Positions 56,902 through 64,000 of a stretch of 64,000 nucleotides of DNA are shown piece by piece (within the stretch, counting starts at the first letter, position 1; each line of letters starts with the position of its first letter). Origin of the DNA: Ophthalmolycus amberensis (lineage: Eukaryota; Chordata; Actinopteri; Perciformes; Zoarcidae); assembly GCA_024529925.1 (NCBI GenBank), contig JAFEUB010001017.1, positions 1,601,001-1,665,000 of the forward strand. The letters are read 5' to 3'. The notes under the pieces are model-generated. The model ran no database searches. It was not told the origin of the DNA and saw only the letters and a program-made list of their open reading frames with translations. Both the position numbers and the translations under genes were made by a program.

Positions 56902-59900
56902 CTTTGACAGAGAGGTATGTGTTTGTGTGTCTGGATCTATTAACATATGAATGGCCATGTGAACGCCCTCCTACAGAAAGGAACCGGGTAGGTTGTGTTT
57001 TCCTGGCGGCGACACAGAGAGGATCCCGTAGCTTCCCTCACAGCTTCCTCGAGCAAACGGCTGTTATTGCAAAACCAATTTTGGATAATAAATGCGTATT
57101 TTTAGTGGTTACAAGATTTAGAGGTAGATTTCTTTTTGTGAGCAGACGCTTCATTGTTTGCGCCGCCCTGATACACGTGTCTCGTATTAGACCGCACTGG
57201 CAAACCGAGGCGCAAGTGATTACTGCCCAACAGAAACCGTATTAGTGGTTGCGTATGGTAGGAGACCGTATGGGGAAGCTGTTAAAGACCGGGTTGCATT
57301 TCTTACATAACAAGCCGCAGCGAAGACCCCTCGTGCTGAATGAAGTGAAGCTCTGGAGCACGGAGAAGATATATCAGTGGAAAGGGACGAGGCAGCGCTG
57401 GCCTCAAAAGATATTCCATGCACAGCGCCCGAGTTATTAAGACAGCAGGGAATGATTACAGGGTCGTTCATATTTCCCTCATTATGGCTGTTGGGGTTGC
57501 CGAGGTGGTGACATTGCACTACTTGTTTTACTGTGAGGCTTCGAGACCGTCATCATGCCGGCTGAAAATCGGTGTAATTGTCAAGTAACTGCAGGGAAAA
57601 CAATGGGACGTACACACACACACACATGCTGCCGGTGATGAAAACCAGAGCACGTTAATGAAAACATGAAACTCGAAAATCTGTGGGGAGACACAGTTTG
57701 AGGGTTCTGAACACACAAAGAGGACCTTAAGACCGACTGTGTGGTCTGAAAGAAAACAGAAGGAAATGAACAATACTGTGCTTTACATTCTGCAGACAGA
57801 GTCACGCTGTAATTCTTTGTTGTTCAAGCCAATAAATGTCAATTCAAAATGAAAATTCACCAAGAATCTGCAAAGCACATTGAGTTGTTTGTTTTTTCAA
57901 GTGGGCTGTAAGCAAAGAGCATGTGAAGCATCTGACCGTCCTTCATAGTTCAGTAGTGATGAGTCGATACACTTGAACATGTGGCTGTGATATTACATCT
58001 TCATCCACAGCTGACACGTCTTGTTTAGCCATCTTTCCCTCCTTTAACTACCCGCTGAACTCCCTGATAACTCTCCTAACGCGGTCCCGCAAATGTGGGG
58101 CCGGTATGGCCGATCACATCTGAAATGCAGAGCGAGGTTTGGGGACTTGTGATCTTTGATCCGAGCAACGGCGGGAGGTGGCGGGAGGCAATGTAAATTA
58201 AGCGGGAGTTTGTGGGCCTCCTCCATGGTCGCTGTCATGACAACCGCAAAATCTTTAATGCAACACCCCCCCACCCCCTCCCAGCATCTTCCAGCCCGCT
58301 CCTCTTTCTGCGCTGTCGACTGGGAAATGTGATTATTTGCGCCCGGAGGGGCCACAGTGACGTCACCGCACAGGAAAACGTGCACTCGTCAGTCCCGACG
58401 CCCGCCTGATGTTAATTCACAGCCCGTCAGCTGTGTGTGGGGGGGGGGGGGCCATCTCAACTCCATTAAGGCATCTGACAGACAATTATAAGTGAAGACG
58501 TGGCCGCGGACACGAACACTAATGAGCTGGAGCGCCAGCTCGCCTCTAAATGGTAAATGGACCCAATAACCTCCTGTGTGGAGCTAGACCCCCGCCTGTC
58601 TAATGAATAACAATGTTACATTACAGCAAAGTGGCAACCTCCACCCACACGGAGCAGCCACGGCACAACTGCACCAGACCCCCCACCACCAATGGTCCCC
58701 TTCTGCCTGTTGGCCGACAAATAACCACCAGGCTCCACACGTCGCCCCCCCCCATCACTGCCAGCCTGCAGCACATCCATATTTTGCTCGACAGCCTGCC
58801 CTGCTGGGCCTCCGCTTGCCAAATGGCGGGCATCAACGGCAGCTTTTCACAGAGTCCATATGCACGGCGTTCACGTCTTTCACATGGCCCCGGCGGCTCG
58901 GCTCTCCCTATATGTAAGATCTGCGTGTGGGGCGGAGGGGACAAGTTGTTTTGCGAAAGAAACAGCATCTGTGAGGGTTTCGGAGTCATCAGTATGCGTG
59001 ACACCCCACCAGGACACCAGCAACAAGCCAGAGCAATGCCAGTAGGCAGGCGTCCACGAGCGATCATGACGTAAATGCTGCCGCAGATCCCTTTATCTCG
59101 CCACATTTAATATTTCAGGACCAAACGGCAGCGCGAGTGTGCGAAGGTGGGAGTCGTGCGCCTGCTAGTGTGAAGCAAACTGTCGATTCCAGACAACGTA
59201 CAGCGAGAGCAGATTGATGTCTGGTGCACCGCCAGCTGGATGTGGAAGCGCACAGTGTGGCAAAGCAAACAAATGTGGTGTTCGGAGAGAGGAAGAAGAT
59301 GAGGAGGATGAGGATGAGGAGATGCCTCAGCAGGCTGAAGATGACGAGATGGGAGTCGGCAGCTGCCCCCTTCTTCCCCGTCACTGTGTGGGAGGGAGAT
59401 GGAGATTATGTAACTGGAGCACCTCCGCCAGCCCGCCGGACACGTCCCGGCCTGCGTGCAGACGCGCACACACGCCAAACACACCCTCGCAGCGGCCGAT
59501 GCCTTCCTGCAACGATCGTCTCAGTAAACAACGGCGGACGTGAACGTACAGCTGAGACGATAAGTCGATTATTCAGCACCTATTGTGATATTCCATCAAT
59601 TGTTTAAGTCGTTTAAGCAGACATTCCCTGGTTACCTGCACGTCTTCGTCTCATGCGATAGTGAACCGATTATCTCTGTGGTTTCAGACTGCTGGTCGGA
59701 TATAAATGACCTCGAGTGTGACTTCACCGTGCTCAAACCCATATTGTGCAGATGTATGGATAATAGAAATAAATGTTAATTGCAACGGAGGTTTTGAAGC
59801 GTTTGTTCATACAGAACAAGCGATCTGAAGATCTCATGTTGAGCTCTGGGAACTTGTGATGGGCATTTTTATAGACCAACCAATCTATTAATTATAGTGC

Positions 59901-61765
59901 TATATGTATAATTACATCAGTATCACTCCCTGAAGAAAAATGCTAAACAGGCTTCATATGACAACAGCTCTATTATTAAACCTCTCCTCCTATTATAATC
60001 ACACCAGCAGCTGGGTGACGCATGAGCTTAGCAGAATTCCCCGTCACCTTTCAAGGGAAGTGTGTTGATTGTATTTTTGTTTCTCTCTCCTGCGGCCTGC
60101 GGGAGGAGACGCAGCCTTTCCGCCGCCCTGACCCACGCAACAAGCGTCCATAAGGGTCACGGTCAGCATCCGACACGCCGTCTATCGTCACGGAAACGTC
60201 CGCACAGAGAGAGACGGCCTCGCGGGAGACGAGCCGGTCTGAAAGCAGAGCCCAGACCGAGAGACTCACAAGTGCTACAGGAAGCGCTCGCAGACGATGA
60301 TGCGGAGCGGAGGAATCCCCCTCCATCCCGAGAGTGTCCCGTTACCCTGCAGTCCATCATCATCATCAGCTGGCTCAGGAGGGGAGCACAAAGTGACTTC
60401 CCTCCCTCTCCTGCCTCAGATTAGCCTGGGCCGAGAGCCGGAGAGGCTCGCTCTATCGAATGCAAATCGAAGCGAAAATGGACAGAGACGGAGAAGATGA
60501 AAGGTGGAGGCACAGATGGAGCAGGAACTCGAGCCTCGAGACGACCGGAATGTGCTCATAGTGGGGCTTAAGAGAGGACATTTGAAAACAAATGAATTTC
60601 TTACAGTTGTTATAATGTTCAAATGTTCAGCCTCCTCGCCTCCTAGTTTTCTGACAGCAATAATATCTGCTGCAGCAAAATGGCTTCACGCGGGTTTGTT
60701 TTAGCTGGTTTCACTTGTTAAAGAACAGCTTCCAGACAGGTGAGCCAACAAAACAGTAGTTCATTTAGGCTATTTGAATAAAGTGACTGAAAGGTTAGGA
60801 AAGTATTTCATCCATTAGTCATTTATCAGGAAAAACCTCAAATATTTGCAGAACCCAAACCCACCTCATTTGAAGACATCGTCTCGGAGCTTTGTCTGGA
60901 TAAAATGTTTCAAAATAATGAAAAATGCATTTTATAATTTCTCCAAGTCCAAAGAGACGTCTTTACACTTCTTTCTTTTGTCTGATCAACACTACATATT
61001 CCGCTTGAGAGACTGAAACCATTTGCTTGATAAGTTATTGAAACCATTATTAGATTTCCAAAATAGCTGTCAAATGTTGGACTTGCGCTGACAGGCTTTA
61101 AGGATTGTTGTTGATCGTTGGAGTCACACAAAGCTTGTTTTTGATGAATTATTAACGATCAATGACAGACATTCACTCTTTTGAATCTTTCATTTTAAAA
61201 TTAATAATTTACCAAGGGATGTTTTATGAAGTCTGGTCTCATTTCTTTTTGACGTGTATAAAGAGAGAAACATAACAGAATGAAATATTCCGATATTGTT
61301 TATGGAATAAAACGTTTTAAACTGTATTTCATTGACATGTTCTTTTGGAGCTCCTTGTGCTCAGATATTTCACAATTAAGAAAATGAAAAACATACAAAG
61401 AATCACGATTATATTTAAGCGAGATACACGCAGGTATTGCACACCAATCATTGAGGGAGGGAGGGAGGCAGCGGTCGAGCCTCCCTCAACTGGTGGCGAT
61501 GCTGAATGAGAATGACGGAGCAGGTAAAAAAAAAAGAACACACCGCCCTGACTAGAGCTTCGGGCGGGCGACCTTAATAATGCACATCTATAAAAAGAAG
61601 AAGAAATGCTTATCTTGTACACAAACAAGATGTTCAGCCATAAGCAGAAATGTGGATTTACTTGTTCCAGTTGCCAGTTATTAAAGGACACATACTCATT
61701 ACTCCTGCGCTCGTAATACTTCGGGACGAGGCTGCAAACACGCAGTAAACAAATTAAATATTGAT

Positions 61766-61767
<2 letters not shown>

Positions 61768-61813
<46 letters not shown>
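61768..61813. repeat. CA microsatellite, about 23 units
   Basis: Uninterrupted CA dinucleotides, the longest dinucleotide run in the window. Confidence 0.95.
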
Positions 61814-61816
<3 letters not shown>

Positions 61817-61980
61817 ACAAAGACAGTGGTTTGGTATCTGTACAGCGCTGCTGCCCCCGCAGGACTCTGTAGGTGGAAGAAGCAGCAGACTGGAGGCCAC
61901 TGATTATTGGGACTGCGTGGGCACCCTTGTGAAAAATTGATATAACGAGAACTCGGCTGGGTGGGTAGAAAAGTGCGCCT

Positions 61981-62107
61981 GTGTGTGTGTGTGTGTGGGG
62001 GGGGGGGGGGTTAATGGTGCAGGCGGGGAGGAACGTGAATATTATTACCTCTTCCATCTTTTTCAGACCACACACACACACACACACACACTTCCCCCCC
62101 CCCCCCA
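61981..62107. repeat. GT/poly-G and CA/poly-C pair in inverted arrangement
   Basis: GT run then 14 G (61981-62010), followed about 55 bp later by a CA run then 14 C (62069-62106). The spacer ends match in inverted form only within the runs. Confidence 0.85.
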
Positions 62108-62509
62108 AAAAAAGATCTGCCGGCACTAAAATAGACAAATTCAGTCTTGTGATTATTAAGATATCACAGCAGGGAAAAATATATATTCTACAACATAAAA
62201 TTCCTCCAATCTTTGTTTTTGTCATATAAATTATTGGGGTAAGTTTTGCATTTCGAGCCTTTTAAAGATAATTCAAAGAAATGAAGGATGTAAAAATCCC
62301 TCTTCGGTTAAACTTGTCATAATTGGGGGAAAATTGCATCATGAGGGATAACGAGCCATAAAGTTTTGGAAACACCGATTTAGTCAACAAGGTGTCAGAA
62401 AAAGTCAAACATAATTTCCCAGAATCCAAAGTGTTCAAAGTGTTTTAGTGTTTTATAGGACTAAACCGTACAAAAACACAAAAGATATTCAGTTAACTAT
62501 CATATTCAG

Positions 62510-62700
62510 CAGTATTCAGATCCTTTACTTAAGTAAAAGTACCAATACCACATTGGAAAAATACTCTATTCCATGTAAAAGTTATGCATTATAAAGTAAA
62601 AATATTTATGTTATGCTATTATATATTATATTATTAGAAGGCATTCATGTTTGAGCAGCATTTTACAGTCATTTTTAAATATTTGATATAGGGCAGTAAC
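62510..62700. repeat. ACTTTTACT-type interspersed repeat fragment
   Basis: CAGATCCTTTACTTAAGTAAAAGTACCAATACCACATTGG and the AT-rich continuation match the family at 28230-28750. Confidence 0.5.
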
Positions 62701-63249
62701 CAATGAGTATTGTCACTATAGACTCATCTGTAGATCGTTTCATAAATCTTTTGGTTTGTAAAACATTACAAAATAATGAGAAATGCCCCCAAAGGATTCA
62801 ATTGACTATAATTGAAGATGAAGAAACGCAGCAAATTGTAACATTTGAAGAGATATCGGTTATGAAAATAGCTGCAGATGAAATGTAGTGGACGTATAAA
62901 GTAGAGGACAAGGGAAGTCCCCAAGTGAAGTAAAGCACTACCGTTTCAGATAAGACGTGAAAACACTGAACTTTAGCAGCGAGTCTGCCTTCACACAAAC
63001 ACCTGCTTCTTTATTTCTGTCTTTCAGAGGCAAGACGAAAAACAGGAAGTAAAACAAGCTGCACGTCAACCTTCATCCAGTCAGCGAGTTCCCCCTCTGG
63101 GTTGAGAGGTGCTGTGACACAGAACTAACCGAGCTCAGCGACTGACGGCCGGTCTGTGGACGGGCCTCGTGGGACAGGAAGCACATCTTAATTTTATTTT
63201 AGAGCCAAAAACTAATTTTGCACACATACAGTGAGCTCTGTGCGTCATC

Positions 63250-63322
63250 CGAAGAAGATGGAGGAGAAGAAGAGGAGGAGGAGAAGAGGAGGAGGAGGAG
63301 AAGAGGAGGAGGAGGAGAAGGG
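63250..63322. repeat. GAG/AAG purine microsatellite
   Basis: Imperfect GAAGAGGAGGAG repeats over about 70 bp. Confidence 0.9.
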
Positions 63323-63739
63323 GTCAGAACAATTTTACCACCCAAAAAAAATCTATTCTGTTTTGTTTTTCCTTTTGTTACTTTTCATATTACTTGTCTC
63401 ATATTTCTTTATTGTTGTAACTTGGATACTCTATGAAACTTGCTCAATACTACTTTTTTTTATTTGTAATGTATTCATGTTTTTCATGTGTTTTTGTTTG
63501 TTTGACTGGTTTTAGAAATTAAATAAATAAATAAAAGATGAATTCTACAGTTCTACGACAGCTGGGTAATTCCATTTCCGGAGGAAGACAGTGGGATACG
63601 ATTAAAAGCTCCACAACAGACTCTGAATGGACTTTGAGGTGAGATTGTTTTCGCCAACTACTTCTTTCCAAAGACAAGAATGAACTTTCAAACTCCATTG
63701 AACTGAATATCTTTGGGGTTCCACCAACAAAACAAGCAA

Positions 63740-64000
63740 TTTTAAAGCAATAGTTTGACATATTGGGAAACTTTCATGCGAGAGTTGGAAGAGAACATTG
63801 ACCACTCTTGTATGTACAGAAAATGTAGAGCTACAGCCAGTTAGCTTAGCTTAGCATAAAGACTAGAAGACTGGTGAAAACAAGCTAGCGTGACTCCGTC
63901 CGGAGATATGAAAACACACCCGCCAGCAGCTCTAAAGCGCAGTAATTACCATGTTATATGTTGTTTGTTTTGTAGGACTATTTATATTTGGGCTGGGAGC
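63740..64000 (+). repeat. TTAGCTTAGC-type interspersed repeat, forward copy, cut by window end
   Basis: AAAGCAATAGTTTGACATAT, GCTACAGCCAGTTAGCTTAG, CTTAGCATAAAGACTAGAAG and CAGCTCTAAAGCGCAGTAAT, the cleanest 5' part of the family in this window. Confidence 0.65.

Larger units (their letters stand above)
55367..64000 (-). other. hivep1: presumed hivep1 5' intron, no exon recognised
   Basis: Sequence upstream of the first visible hivep1 exon. The exon encoding the initiating MPRTKQ-like residues was searched for on the minus strand and not found. Holds several microsatellites, two interspersed repeats and a GC-rich, repeat-poor tract at about 58000-60550. The 266-codon open frame at 56445-57245 is built from TG and GAG repeats and is not a gene. 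Confidence 0.55.

Noticed and set aside
56445..57245. 266-codon open frame on the plus strand
   Set aside because: Built around GAG and TG microsatellites (runs of E and of CVCVCV), with no domain. Chance frame inside the hivep1 intron.
58603..59607. Overlapping frames of 100-160 codons on both strands
   Set aside because: GC-rich sequence opens several frames at once; none has splice support or family motifs.
1..64000. tRNA, rRNA or microRNA genes
   Set aside because: No cloverleaf with A/B boxes, rRNA segment or recognisable precursor hairpin was seen by eye. A covariance-model search would be needed to exclude small RNAs.

Overview
This is 64 kb of nuclear DNA from a ray-finned fish, most likely a percomorph teleost (inferred from gene content and repeat families). 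Genes are split by GT-AG introns, most of the DNA is non-coding, and the repeats are typical of fish: PIF/Harbinger, hAT and Tc1 transposons, an L2-type LINE, Ty3/Gypsy debris, CA/GT microsatellites and long G or C runs. Nothing bacterial or viral is present apart from retrotransposon remains.

Two genes can be supported, both on the minus strand and in the same order and orientation as on human chromosome 6p24 (HIVEP1 then EDN1). hivep1 fills the right half. Seven coding exons lie between 55366 and 42972, including one giant exon of about 5.8 kb, and they encode a ZAS-family zinc-finger transcription factor. Its first coding exon was not found and should lie beyond 64000, so the right 8.6 kb is read as 5' intron. 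The giant exon carries an apparent one-base frameshift near 52328-52388. About 9 kb downstream lies a complete five-exon edn1 gene (33033 to 31133). Its exons are too short to stand out as open frames, but they join in phase to give preproendothelin-1 of 195 residues with a signal peptide, RTKR processing sites, the 21-residue four-cysteine hormone and the endothelin-like repeat. A TATA box and a perfect Maf/AP-1 palindrome lie upstream, and an AU-rich 3' UTR with a poly(A) signal lies downstream.

Layout: 1-4.2 kb, non-coding; 4.2-6.3 kb, a 1074-bp PIF/Harbinger-like element inside older repeat; 6.3-16.1 kb, mostly unique non-coding; 16.1-17.8 kb, an exactly 1200-bp hAT element with a perfect 8-bp target duplication, nested in another repeat; 19.9-25.3 kb, a second PIF copy, several copies of a TTAGCTTAGC-type repeat and a dead Tc1 transposase; 26.4-28.8 kb, more interspersed repeats; 30.3-33.5 kb, edn1; 34.5-39.8 kb, a degenerate short tandem array broken by a 3.2-kb island holding Ty3/Gypsy pol debris; 39.8-41.7 kb, a 5'-truncated L2-type LINE with an intact 335-codon reverse-transcriptase tail; 42-55.4 kb, hivep1; 55.4-64 kb, hivep1 5' intron with microsatellites and repeats.

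The two genes are neighbours by conserved synteny, not parts of one pathway. HIVEP1 binds kappaB-like sites as a nuclear regulator, and endothelin-1 is a secreted peptide acting on endothelin receptors in vessels and neural-crest-derived jaw. I found no evidence for a novel multi-gene system. The most useful observations are the hidden edn1 gene with its unusual residue 9, the hivep1 frameshift, the 3'-UTR segmental duplication and the datable nested transposons.
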